Assembly (NCBI GenBank): GCA_902806575.1
Contig: CADCXD010000007.1
Span: forward strand, 1,302,001 to 1,366,000
Origin: Jackrogersella multiformis
Taxonomy: Eukaryota > Ascomycota > Sordariomycetes > Xylariales > Hypoxylaceae
Length of the DNA stretch: 64,000 bases
Direction of reading: 5' to 3'
This document shows, one piece after another, positions 23,237-33,714 of this stretch. How positions within the stretch are numbered: the first letter of the stretch is position 1; each line of letters starts with the position of its first letter. The notes beneath the pieces were generated by a model that saw only the letters and a list, made by a program, of their open reading frames with translations, ran no database searches and was not told the origin of the DNA. Both the position numbers and the translations under genes were made by a program.

Positions 23237-24661
23237 CTACGTTGCTAAAATTGACCTGTACGTCTCAATAGACGGCTGGGGTAGATCGACCACCTCATGG
23301 CCCACGTCGGGGGGGTCAAATTGAACCAAGTATTGTATAGTATCATCTGGCATCACCCTGGCATGATGATCTGCTTTGGGGAATGCTTCATCGACAACAA
23401 CCGGCTCATCCACCCGGATTTCGTAATGGAGGTTGAAACGGTCCTTCTCCCAAAAGGCGAGTCCATTCCAATCATGTAAGTCTCGCCGGATCAATGTTCC
23501 GATTCGCTGAAAAGTCACCACCGAATCGGGATCAAGAAGGGTGCTACAAAACCAGGACACGTCGTTCGTTGTTTCCGGTGCACCATGCCAGGGATTCATG
23601 CTTGCTGGTCTCATCCCGGGTATGAGAATACTGTCTCGAGCTTGACGATTCTCGTAACAGTATAGCAGAGGCGTTGAAAAGAACCTATTCCTAACGCTGG
23701 CAGGATGGTTTCCAACGATTCTCTCAAAGTCGAGAATGGCATCCCTATCGGAATAGAGAGGTCCCGTCGTAGATCCTGGGGTGGTTATATGACGCCTTAG
23801 AGTGTTCAGTCCCTTGCTCATGAGCCACTCTAGTTTGGCACCACCGGGGACTAGTCGATGTCCTGGCGTTAGCGGAGAGGATCGCCGGCATATCGATTGG
23901 TCGAGATGCCAGGTCGAAGCTACATGACATTCGACCATCCCATAAACTGCGCTTAGCTCCATAAGAAGAACAGGTTGTAGTGACTGAAGAAACAACATCT
24001 GTTCAGAAACTCGGCCGTTTAAGTGCGTGCATTTACGGCGACCAGAATAGCGAAAGAGCGTGCAGTAGAGATGGAACATGAGTAACGCCCGCCGAATACG
24101 ATAAGACTCGATGACGGAAAATGAAAACTCATCTACTATTTCAGCGTCCTGACTTAGGATAGATTGCTCAGTCATTGCATAGCTCTCGAGGTTGTAAGTC
24201 TTAGCCCTATCGAGATGGATCCGTCGCATCCAGAATTCAATAGATTCGAGCAGACGGTGAATGAAGTGCAAGATCCTGATCGTGCGAGGGATCTCAGGAA
24301 CCGGGGTATTATCACTTCGTGCAATGAAGTCTTTAATCCACCAAGCGAAACTCCCCGCCCCATCATTGGGGTTCTCGAATGGACGATCGACTGAAGTCTT
24401 GATTGCAATGATTCTGTGTAGAATATGAAGAATTTCCATATTGAAGGGCATTTGCGGAAATTTTTCGAATATGTTTTCGACAAAGGTAAGGAATTGCTCG
24501 TGACATATCCTCGCAATCTGTGGATTCTTGAAAACTTCCGGCTTCACAACCTCCCAGGCAAGCGGAACGAGGGCATCGACCTGGCAATACTCGAGAGTAA
24601 CATCCGGCATTGTTTCTACAGGGTCTTCCACCTGGGTTTGTTGAGCCTGATTTGTTGCCAT
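23237..24661 (-). CDS. Uncharacterised 474-aa protein
   Basis: A single uninterrupted minus-strand frame of 475 codons with balanced amino-acid composition and no low-complexity runs, so almost certainly a real gene. I start it at ATG 24661 (MATNQAQQTQVEDPVETMPD); an upstream in-frame extension to 24748 is unlikely because its residues look like intron/leader sequence. There is no signal peptide, membrane segment or motif I recognise. It is rich in His, Trp and Arg, with long helical-looking stretches such as IRILHFIHRLLESIEFWMRR and an acidic C-terminal third. Lack of introns and of a known domain fits the many Pezizomycotina-restricted hypothetical proteins. Function unknown. Confidence 0.7.
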   Translation of the reverse strand: MATNQAQQTQVEDPVETMPDVTLEYCQVDALVPLAWEVVKPEVFKNPQIARICHEQFLTFVENIFEKFPQMPFNMEILHILHRIIAIKTSVDRPFENPNDGAGSFAWWIKDFIARSDNTPVPEIPRTIRILHFIHRLLESIEFWMRRIHLDRAKTYNLESYAMTEQSILSQDAEIVDEFSFSVIESYRIRRALLMFHLYCTLFRYSGRRKCTHLNGRVSEQMLFLQSLQPVLLMELSAVYGMVECHVASTWHLDQSICRRSSPLTPGHRLVPGGAKLEWLMSKGLNTLRRHITTPGSTTGPLYSDRDAILDFERIVGNHPASVRNRFFSTPLLYCYENRQARDSILIPGMRPASMNPWHGAPETTNDVSWFCSTLLDPDSVVTFQRIGTLIRRDLHDWNGLAFWEKDRFNLHYEIRVDEPVVVDEAFPKADHHARVMPDDTIQYLVQFDPPDVGHEVVDLPQPSIETYRSILAT

Positions 24662-27065
24662 CCTGTATATGATTAGCTTGTGATCGTCATGTTTACTTCC
24701 GAGATATATAATTGAAAATTTTACAGATAGGGTAACTGCAAGATACAATAGGACTTTTCATCCCGCCGGTGTTGTGGAGCCAGGTGAGTGTTATAAAAAG
24801 AGAAGAACTTACTTGATCGTTACTGGAGATATATGAACTTCCTGTAATTAGTACGATGAAAAGGATTACTTCTTCCACAAAGAGTCTCGTTTGAGAACCA
24901 CAGCTGCAATGACTGCGGGATAGCCCAATACCGGGATATAAGGAGATTTCTAAGGACGATTGAACCGTAGCTGGCGACAAGTAGATTGCCTTATTGGGTC
25001 TGTATTTGTTTACTTTCCTCTGCTGTTAGAGCTATTTATCAGTAAAGGGTAAGCCTATCTGTTAGGGAGGTGTGAGCTACCTGTAGAGAAAACCTAGCAC
25101 TCGGGCCTAAATACCTAGATGGTAGAGGTCGATGATGACTTGCCAATGAGGTGGCTCCCGTCGCGGTCCTTATAATCCTATATGGAGATACTAATCGTCT
25201 TTCTTGATCCGAGTGATGACGTAGAGGAGAAGTCTATAGATGGTGAAGGATGATAGAGGAGGTATAATATTGGAATTAATCCTGTGCTATGGGAGTACCA
25301 CACAGTCAAATGCCACTGATGAAAAAGACCCCAGTCAACGTGCTGTAAACCTTAAGACTAGCCGACCGTGGATTGGGTTTCCGTGTTGTCTAGGAATTGC
25401 CAGAAAAGAAAAGAAGATAGACTGCTGCCCATAAGATACGCTAGACAGCGTTGGAATCAAACCTAAGGAGAGTGGGACGAAGGCGGATGCAGCCTCTGCC
25501 GAAATGGTTGATGTAGATGATGAGATGACCTAGGAAGACTGGAGGGGAGATTCTGTAGTAGAAATTTTGTTGGAAAACGATGCTACTACCAATTCTTGCC
25601 TGTGTTTACATGTAAGTAGGGAATATGTAATGGTTAGGACGCGAAGTGGGACGGCTGTGATGTTTGTAAATGAGGAAAGCACCTAAGTGGGTAGTAACCA
25701 ATACGAGATTGTTTTCTATTTCCTACTTGGCAGGTACCACAAGATAGCAAAGCTCCAGGGCTATCAGCATAACATAATCATTCCCAGTTATGTGTGGTTG
25801 GATCGAAACAACCGAGTTGATCGAAATCGATATGTCAACTGGCCACACCATATTGACGAGTTGGACTATCGATAGGTTGGACGGTCGAACTGCCGGTCAC
25901 AATGAAAGACAAGTTAACTTTAGGACTTGAATGATTGTAAATAACATCGTCAACCGTCAGGCCCTTCACCCCTTTTGCCGTAACTGGCTAGCTGGCTGGC
26001 TGACAAGTTCGGAGTAGACATATATCGATATCTCGGTATCGATATTTCAGATACGTAGAAGGCCCAGGAATCCGCTCTTGAAAGTTTATTGCTGACAGAA
26101 GTAATATAGCTTAGTAGTCGAGGGTCATCTCGATGAGAAGCATGCCCTTAGTGTAGACACGCCTTTCCAGCCGTATAAGGGGAGGCGAATCCTCAACCCA
26201 GACATTGGCACTTTGGTCAAGTCTTTCGTCCTCGAAGCTGATATGATAATCGCCTGAGAACCAGCACGGCGTATCAATCATGGCCCACATCGTCGAGAGC
26301 GAGGATATGTTGCCGTCGCCTGCCCACACAACCAGATATGTACTGGGCTCTCGGTTGGTACATGGCGGATAATGGTTATTGGGTTATTGAGAACCCGAAT
26401 AGCCCAACTACCTAAGGATGCTTCATCTCCTCTGGGAGTTTTTCAACTGTATTCCAGTCCAGTGCCATGTGGTGAGGATACATCTACCTAGTAAAAGTCT
26501 GTGAAGATGTTGATGAATTATAGAAGTTACTAATAGGGGTAGATATGGTTATATTTGCCTACCTTACAGCCGAGGTTCTACCGTCCCGTGAGTATGGAAC
26601 GCTAGTGCTAGCGTGAGTGCTAAGGCCAGGTACGCCGATACTTTAGGAAGGTAGGCGGTACAGATTAGAGAGCCTAAATATGCATATATGACGACATATG
26701 TATGTAGCGGATACTTTACAAAGCTCCACAAGCGCGACAGGGACAAGGATACCTAGGCTAGGTACCTAGGTACCTGGTAAGCTTCACTTCTACTAAATTT
26801 CACTTCATCCAACCTTTTGTCTCTTTCTACCTACCCACGTACATAACAATGCAATTCCTTATTCCGTCCTTAACATCCACGTACTTATAAACTCCTATCA
26901 TGAGCTACATTATCACCCGTGTTCGATAAATACTTACTACTATCTTCCTTCAAAGGGCTAGAAGTGCTTCTGCGCTTCTTAAAGCTCGTTCAATAACCGT
27001 CTTCCCTATCATGACCACTTCCTCTCCGCTGGATCCAACCGTGATTGACCCCGCTTCACCTCACC
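24662..27065. other. Long intergenic region with one possible gene fragment
   Basis: About 2.4 kb with no intact gene. A separate entry covers a protein-like fragment at 26111-26385. Near the right side there is a dense palindromic repeat cluster (26752-26775, containing ACCTAGGT at 26764-26771), then the pyrimidine-rich TFB2 leader. Confidence 0.45.
26111..26385 (-). pseudogene. Possible C-terminal fragment of an unknown gene
   Basis: A stop-bounded minus-strand frame of about 90 codons with ordinary protein-like composition (for example REPSTYLVVWAGDGNISSLS, WFSGDYHISFEDERL, LIRLERRVYTKGMLLIEM). The frame closes with TAA just upstream and no convincing 5' exon is seen. It may be the last exon of a decayed gene. 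I do not recognise the family. Confidence 0.3.
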
Positions 27066-28586
27066 ATGTCGGTCAACGCCAACTCGTTGTCCCAGTACCT
27101 GGAACATCTGCAAGGCACGACGTTTAGGAAATTGTACCAGCAGCCTTCCACCGCCTTTGCCATCTTCCGGCGCATGCTTCCACACATAGGTAAGAGCCTC
27201 TCCTCAAGCACCCACCCCTCGCCCGACCCCGAGAGAGTGACTACCTAGGTTTGCTGATTATGAGAAACAGCAAAGACTATTGTGATGGCAGTTCTATACT
27301 CCCCTTCGCCTCTCTCCCTCTCCGACCTCGATGTCTGGATCAAGCCAACTGCAACCCGCGAAAAGGACCAGGCCCTTGCCATCCTCCGATCCCTCCACAT
27401 AGTCCAGCCCCAGTCTCTAGCTCTGACTGTCAACTTCAGAAATAGCCTACGACTTTCGTTAGAAGGTGGAGGCGACCACAACTCGTTCGGCGTGCCGTCT
27501 TCGGATCCCGTCCCCAGCGAGGTCGACCATGCGTTCCTAGACCAATACGCGAGGAAGAAATGGGACGACATCCTCCACTACGTTGTTTCGGCTACGGGGT
27601 TAACCATAGACAAGGGCTACACCGGGCCCAAGCAGTCGGTGAAAGACCTCCTGATGGCCGGCAACCTAGTCGAGCGCGGCCACGGCGACCTCAAGATCAC
27701 GCACATCGGGTTCTCGTTCTTGCTGCAGGAGGCCAACGCGCAAGTCTGGGCTCTCCTGCTCCTCTGGCTCGAGGCGATCGACTCGGCCAACACGAGCGGG
27801 GCGCGGTCGGACATGGACGGCGTGGACATGCTGTCCTTCTTCTTCCTGCTGGCCTCGCTCGAGTTCGGGCGCGCCTACAGCACCGACGCCCTCGCCGAGA
27901 GCCGGCGCAACATGCTCCCCGTCCTCATCGACTTCGGCCTGATCTACGTGCCCCCGCAGAACACGCGGCAGTTCTACCCCACGCGCCTCGCCACCACGCT
28001 GACCAGCAACGAGTCGGGCCTCCGCAGCGTCAGCGCCGCCTTCTCCGCCGCCAGCAGCCCCTCCGGCGGCGGCGACGGCCAGGAGAAGTGCACCATCATC
28101 CTCGAGACCAACTTCCGCATGTACGCGTACGTGCACTCGCCCCTGCAGATCGCCGTCCTCGCGCTCTTCTCCGACCTCAAGTTCCGCTTCAAGACCATGG
28201 TCTCGGGCCACCTCACGCGCGGCTCCATCAAGAAGGCCGTCAGCCACGGCATCACCGCCGACCAGATCGTCTCGTACCTGTCGACCCACGCCGACGAGCA
28301 GATGTACCGCCACGCCGCCGCCTCCAACAAGCCCGTCCTGCCCCCCGTCGTCATCGATCAGATCCGCCTCTGGCAGCTCGACACCGAGCGCATCTCCACC
28401 AGCGACGGCTACCTCTTCAAGGAGTTCGACGAGTACAAGGAGTACAAGGCCGTCGCCGACTTCGCCGACAACATCGGCGTCTGCGCCTGGCGCAACGACA
28501 GGAAGGGCATCTTCTTCGCCACCAAGGTCGAGCACATCAAGGACTTCATGAAGTCCCGCCGCAAGGCGAATGATGCGGGGGGTTAG
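27066..28586 (+). CDS. TFB2: TFIIH core subunit Tfb2 (p52/GTF2H4)
   Basis: Tfb2 is a core TFIIH subunit that stimulates the Ssl2/XPB ATPase in transcription initiation and nucleotide excision repair. Two exons (27066-27189 and 27271-28586; 81-nt intron) give 479 aa, the expected size. The join reads RMLPHIAKTIVMAVLYSPSP, matching the N-terminal Tfb2 signature. Further on are PSEVDHAFLDQYARKKWDDI, LLLWLEAIDS, MLSFFFLLASLEFGRAYST and FETNFR/YAYVHSPLQIAVLALF-type segments, and the C-terminal TFB5-binding module (QIRLWQLDTERI, LFKEFDEYKEY). The start MSVNANSLSQYLEHLQG is the family start; an upstream ATG at 27011 is out of frame. From about 27640 the gene becomes very GC-rich at third positions, which creates 300-codon shadow frames on both strands. 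Confidence 0.96.
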
Positions 28587-29558
28587 GTAACTATGCCACT
28601 TACCCAACTAGTTAGTACCTCAGGGCAGGTGGCGGATGAAGATGATGTGAAGTGTACAAGTGAGTGAGTGATACACCAGCATGTAACGCCTCTTTGGCAG
28701 GCTGGTCTGCCTGTTTATTTTGATTTCAACCTATAGATCCAACATCCACGTTTACAACATGAGGCACAGGAGTTCTACGGTCCACGGACTTTCATTATGG
28801 GCATGGTAGGGATGGCATGAGCACGCGGTTTTGCGGCATGGATAAAACAGGCGTTTAGTACAAAAGCACTTCGTATAAGGGCTTCTGCCACGATTGCATT
28901 GCATTTAGGGGAAATACAAAAAGTTTACTTCACGAGAACCACGACGATCATCGGAACGAGATGGTCATTTATGATTCGCGTCGATTTCTGATTAATGCGA
29001 TGGGTAGTCCTATATACGTGACTGGCCATGCCAAGAGCAGCTTTCCTTTTCCTTTTCCTTTTTCCTTTTCCTTTTTCCTTTTCCTTTTTCCTATCCCTGA
29101 CTCCTACAAAAGTGTACCTACAAAAAGCAAAACAGTTCGTTCCTCGCCCTCTCATATGGAGAGACACTCGACTAATACTTGCAGATACGCACAGCTAGGT
29201 ATTCCTCGCGTGCGAAGCTATCCATCCTATCCTCCTAGGATGGATGCCCTGAAGTATCGTCCGTGCGTTGCCATATGATACACGTCGACCACCCCCTTTC
29301 TCTGAAAGCCTCGGTGCGTTCGTTCAATCCTGTTGCAAAAGAAATCAAATAGGTCCAAATAGACCAAAGTCGAAAGAGAGGAGAGGTTATTAGAATGCAA
29401 TGCAATGCAAAAACCAAATAGAAGCCGGACAGGTCGAAACCTCTCGGGCACATCCAAATGGTGAACTATCGTTGTTGACGTCGACTAGAAAGGTTGTACG
29501 AATTGAAAATCATGAGACTCGTTCTGTCCAAGTAGCAGGTTGGTCAAACTTTCCACTC
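28587..29558. other. Intergenic region with pyrimidine microsatellite
   Basis: Convergent 3' flanks of TFB2 and the disordered 654-aa gene. No gene seen. Confidence 0.5.
29042..29091. repeat. (TTTTCC)n-type polypyrimidine tract
   Basis: About 50 nt of CCTTTT/CCTTTTT units on the plus strand with no other bases. It is a simple repeat that could form triplex DNA or act in 3'-end context; no function shown. Confidence 0.85.
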
Positions 29559-31523
29559 CTACTGCTGCGAGGGACCTCCTTTCTTTCCCCCGTCCTTGCC
29601 GCCGCTGAAGATGCGGCCGACCCATCCTTTGCCCTTGCCCTTAACGTCCATAGTGCCGCCGGGAGGTAGTAAAAAGTCCTTGCCCGTCTGGCGCGCGTAG
29701 GATTGCTGGAACTCGTACAGACTATCGCGCGCCGCCTCTGTAGCGCACAAGGCCTCGAGGTGCAGAAAGACGCGGCGGGTGCGGTTGTCTTCGTCCATGA
29801 GTTGTGCCGCTGCATCGGTTGCAGATCCGGACGAGGCTCCCGCGGTAGATGTCTGTGGGAAGAAGGACATGGTGTTCGACGTAGGAAATGAGCCCTGTGG
29901 CTTGGGCTTGGCAGCAGGAACGGTGTTCTTATTGCGCTCGGCGTTGGCATCGAGGATGGTCTTCATATTACCAGGGAGGAACAACTCGTTCTTGAATTTG
30001 TCCTGCAAGGACATGAAGCGACCACTCCAGTACACGGGGGGCTGTGCGGTGTGAATCAGGCGCGGGTTGAGGTGCGTTATGGACGCCGGGGTCGGGGTCT
30101 GGTCACTTGCTCGTATCGTGTCCGACGAATCGTTGTGCTTAGGGGTAGTCATCGGCGCTGCTGCTGATGCTGAGGGGTGGCGCGAGTGGCTTCGACCAAA
30201 GTTGGATAGTGTAGTACGCGAAAACGAAGCGGTGAGGTTGGACAACACGTTGCGGGTGCGCGACTTAGGTATTCCAGCTTCCTTCTGTGGACTCGATTTC
30301 GGCGTTGGTAGTGGAAGTTGAGTGAGCGTGCTAGATTGGACTGGAGTGTTCTTCGTGTTCGCCGTCATTGGCGTCTGGCCTAGCAGGTGCTGAGTGCTAC
30401 CTTCACCCGCAGTGTACTTCATTGTACTCGATGACACTGGGCTCGGAGCACGCTCGACACGATTTATTTCCAGGCTGCGTTTGTGGTGCGTGCTAGACAA
30501 ACCAGCAGTGTCATCCTGCTCTGAACGTTGGTACTCCTGGTCTGAAAGGTGCTTGATGTGAGTCAATTCTGGGTTTTTCTCATGCTTCTTACTCGATAAT
30601 TCAACATTCTCCTCTTCGGTGCTCGAGAGTGTCTTTCTCGGCTGGGCCCTAGTACGCTCCAAGTCCATGCTGTCCTTGTGCTTCTCCCCAAGTAACTCGG
30701 CACTCCCCTGCTTCTTTGCGCTGGGCGGTGTAAGTCGGGGAAGGTTCTTGGTGCTAGCCAAATGGAGGCTATCCCTATGCTTGATGGCAAGGTTGTCTGT
30801 CGAGTCGCCAGGTGGGATGTTTTCTAGCTTCACGCGATACATCGTCCAGGCGTCTGCTGGGAGGGCTTCTGTCTCGGATGGCTCAGGTACCGTGGGCAAC
30901 GTTTGCGAAGCTTGTGGTGCGTTACTCTTACGCGGCGACGGCACGGGTAGATTACTAGGTGTGAGCGATGGTCGAAGGGGACCCGGTCCATACCTGTCGA
31001 AACTACCTCGGGATCCAGATGCGGCCATGGACGAAGATTCCGTGGTCGGGTGACTAGTCAACGGGCCTGGATGAATACCTACGGGACTTTGAGGGCCGGT
31101 TGTTGCAGCGATCGACCTATAGCCTGTGGTCGACTGATCAAACAGCGGGTTTCCAGTCGTAAAACCAGCCGACAGACCTCGGGAGGATGTTGATCCTGAA
31201 GGACGGGGCTGATAAGTCGGGTGAGCTGGAGACGGGATATTCGAATAGTGAGCTGGGGGGCGCATCGATCTTGCGCCACGACCGCGACTCAATGCGGTGG
31301 TACTCGTGCTTAATGGCAGGGTATTCGCCGTGAGTGGCAGATTGCTAGCTCGAGCCGCTAATCCAGATGATACTGGTCTTGCGATGCTGCCTCGTCCAGA
31401 AGCTCCACGATGCGGGGATGCAGGCGTAGGTGTTGAGGCATTGGATCTACCAATTCCGGAGAGTCTGGGTGGTTGTTGTTCTCGCGTCGGAGTGAGAGGG
31501 GAATCCTGAGACGATGAAGCCAT
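29559..31523 (-). CDS. Disordered 654-aa protein of unknown function
   Basis: One uninterrupted minus-strand frame starting MASSSQDSPLTPTREQQ. Residues 1 to about 480 are Ser/Pro/Thr/Arg-rich and look disordered, with many SP/TP sites that would suit kinase regulation. From about residue 490 a more conserved-looking segment appears (PPVYWSGRFMSLQDKFKNE, then LMDEDNRTRRVFLHLEALC, ARDSLYEFQQSYARQ). The protein ends in a Gly/Lys-rich basic tail (GKGKGWVGRIFSGGKDGGKK). The YWSGRFMSLQDKF block looks like that of conserved Pezizomycotina hypotheticals; this is recognition from memory, not a search. No membrane segment or signal peptide. Function unknown. Confidence 0.82.
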   Translation of the reverse strand: MASSSQDSPLTPTREQQPPRLSGIGRSNASTPTPASPHRGASGRGSIARPVSSGLAARASNLPLTANTLPLSTSTTALSRGRGARSMRPPAHYSNIPSPAHPTYQPRPSGSTSSRGLSAGFTTGNPLFDQSTTGYRSIAATTGPQSPVGIHPGPLTSHPTTESSSMAASGSRGSFDRYGPGPLRPSLTPSNLPVPSPRKSNAPQASQTLPTVPEPSETEALPADAWTMYRVKLENIPPGDSTDNLAIKHRDSLHLASTKNLPRLTPPSAKKQGSAELLGEKHKDSMDLERTRAQPRKTLSSTEEENVELSSKKHEKNPELTHIKHLSDQEYQRSEQDDTAGLSSTHHKRSLEINRVERAPSPVSSSTMKYTAGEGSTQHLLGQTPMTANTKNTPVQSSTLTQLPLPTPKSSPQKEAGIPKSRTRNVLSNLTASFSRTTLSNFGRSHSRHPSASAAAPMTTPKHNDSSDTIRASDQTPTPASITHLNPRLIHTAQPPVYWSGRFMSLQDKFKNELFLPGNMKTILDANAERNKNTVPAAKPKPQGSFPTSNTMSFFPQTSTAGASSGSATDAAAQLMDEDNRTRRVFLHLEALCATEAARDSLYEFQQSYARQTGKDFLLPPGGTMDVKGKGKGWVGRIFSGGKDGGKKGGPSQQ

Positions 31524-32691
31524 GATTCCATGCGTGGGTTAATCGTCTTCAAGAAAAAAAGGATGGTGTAAAGGCAGATGAGGACTATCAACCGCGTCTA
31601 GATGTTGAGCAAACCGCAAATCGCCGTGAGGTAAGCCTTACCAAGTAAGACAAGGCAACGAACTATTCCTCGAGCGAGTTTATACGCGATGACTAGGGAA
31701 TCAAGGAATAAAGATGCTGGACTCAGAAGAGATGTGGTATTTTGGTATTCTTGGTGATGATGGGATGCCATGAGTATCTAGCCAATGAATACAATAAGGG
31801 GGAGAGGATAGGTGTGTTGTGTTGGAAGGGAAAATCCAAGAGAGAAAGAGAAATCCTGTTACTGTCAAGATGCAGAAGCAGTCCTAATTTTAAAGGCAAA
31901 GTGAAATAATCTGATTGTATTTCAGGAACTTCAGGAAGTACACGAACTTATTTTTCGAAGGTGGAGGATCAACATATCCTCTAGGTACCTTCTCCCCTTT
32001 TGACCTTCTCGGCATACCCGTCAAACTCGGGTTGCTTATCGTGGCAGCAGCTTCTACAAACTTTTATGAGTCAAATGGTGCTTCCTTCTTCAACTATATC
32101 GTCACCATGTTTTTAGCAGTACCTTCCTTGAAGATGTCAGAAAAAATCACACTATGAAAGCTTCCTTGGATTAGGATAAGCTCCGGTGGCCTTCGACTAG
32201 CCCCTGAGTTCATGTATCGAGTTACCGTTTCACGTTAGTCGACAATTATGTATATACAGGTGTTATCATTAAAAGTATAAGTTAAAATACAAGACAGGAT
32301 GACAGTTAGATATATGTCGTTGATTAATACTTTATTGGTATAGGATACGAAAAAGGGGTGAGAATGGAGCATGCTCCTATTATTGGCAATTGATGCTGCC
32401 TTAATATGTAACAGTATTATTGAGTACCTAGGTACTAGAAGAACTTGTGAGATATCACTCTCTTGTGCTATTAGAACACCCTTATCAGTTCAACCAGTTC
32501 ACAAAAGTCTTATGTGTGACAGCCTATAGCAGTTATAAGTGGATGCTAGATGGATCCTTGGATGTGAATTATCAAGTCATGTTACCTACCTAGGTAGCTA
32601 TAATGCGTCTGCTGGGCTTACATCAAAAGAGCCTGTGTTATCTCTTATAAATAGTACCTCTGATGCTTTATTCATTAGAATTCTATGCCTA
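31524..32691. other. Intergenic region
   Basis: Promoter of the 654-aa gene on the left and the 3' flank of the TANGO2-like gene on the right. The frame at 31915-32157 has no motif. ACCTAGGT copies lie at 32426-32433 and 32588-32595. Confidence 0.5.
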
Positions 32692-33714
32692 CTAGGCTTC
32701 TATCTTATACTTGAATGTCTCGTCTCCTTTTCCTCTTTCAACCGCGTTTCCGTGAGAATCCCATAACGCCCGCTCCTTATAGGTAACATTGCCTTCCCAA
32801 TCTAAAAGGATGATGGTCTGTCTCTGAGTGCCATAAGCGCCTTTCATGAAATACCCGTGTGATCCTTCTTTATTTTCTTCCGGGTCGCTTTGATCCTCGA
32901 TCTCGTCAAAGGCTGCCTTCGCCCTTCCTTCATCGGCCGCACTGGCCATTTCTTTCCAACCCTGGTCCTCTGCGAAGCTTCGAATGAATACGGACCTCCG
33001 AAGCGCATCCATGTGTTCTTGAAAGCTCATATTCGGCTCCAGGGGTAAAGTGTCATTGTCGAGGACCAAGAAGAGTCTTTCCAGTAGCTCTTCTTCGTTT
33101 AGGTCCTTATCGACTGCTTCTTGAATTGCCTCTGCCATCAGCTTCTTCCCGATTTTGATCTTCTCCCATTGCGGAGGCTCGACGTATACGGCATTGCTGA
33201 GTCCGTATGTCTGTCCCCGCTCGCCACCTATCCAGGGGACCTCGCCGACATGGTCCCACCGATTAGAGATGATAGCCAAGGGTTTGATGTCCTTCTCTGT
33301 TTTCTGCTTTAGATCGCCGCAAACGAGGGAAAAGCCGCCGACACCCTTAGCCGCGCGACCTTCCAGCATGGAATTAACGAAATCGTCAAGGCTGATCCCG
33401 GCGGGGGCACCTAACCAACCGGTCACCATGCCGCCCCGGCTTTTGACGCCGGCGATGGCGTGATCCGGATCCGGGTCATCTTCGCTCGACTCCCGGTAGT
33501 TCGTCAGCACCGCGAATCGCCCGGCCTTGGTGATCCCAAGCCAGGTTCCTCGTTCGCGACGATACAAGTCTCTCGCTGAAAGTATCTTCTCACCCGAAGG
33601 TTGGTGTGTCCACCAATGGGGCCGACTTGTGGGCCTGAGGATGTACTCGTCCCGATTGTCGACTGCTATAACAGCATATTTCGGATGTGCCGTTGTGATA
33701 AGAACGATACACAT
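32692..33714 (-). CDS. TANGO2: TANGO2-like NRDE protein
   Basis: A single frame of 340 aa with the TANGO2/DUF833 (NRDE) architecture. The start MCIVLITTAHPKY places a Cys at position 2. The family's namesake motif DNRDEYILRPT follows at about residues 18-28, then GTWLGITKAGRFAVLTNYRE, RGGMVTGWL, GGFSLVCGDL and YGLSNAVYVEPPQWEKI. The C-terminal part ends with an RQTIILLDWEGNVTYKER-type strand. TANGO2 proteins have been tied to Golgi organisation, mitochondrial metabolism and haem handling in animals; the fungal role is not settled. The gene is intronless and 33.7 kb upstream sequence shows no additional exon. Confidence 0.92.
   Translation of the reverse strand: MCIVLITTAHPKYAVIAVDNRDEYILRPTSRPHWWTHQPSGEKILSARDLYRRERGTWLGITKAGRFAVLTNYRESSEDDPDPDHAIAGVKSRGGMVTGWLGAPAGISLDDFVNSMLEGRAAKGVGGFSLVCGDLKQKTEKDIKPLAIISNRWDHVGEVPWIGGERGQTYGLSNAVYVEPPQWEKIKIGKKLMAEAIQEAVDKDLNEEELLERLFLVLDNDTLPLEPNMSFQEHMDALRRSVFIRSFAEDQGWKEMASAADEGRAKAAFDEIEDQSDPEENKEGSHGYFMKGAYGTQRQTIILLDWEGNVTYKERALWDSHGNAVERGKGDETFKYKIEA

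Noticed and set aside
27560..28607. Long frames of 337 codons (+) and 313 codons (-) overlapping TFB2
   Set aside because: Shadows caused by high G/C at third positions of TFB2; their translations are Arg/His/Ala or Val/Gly/Glu-rich low complexity.
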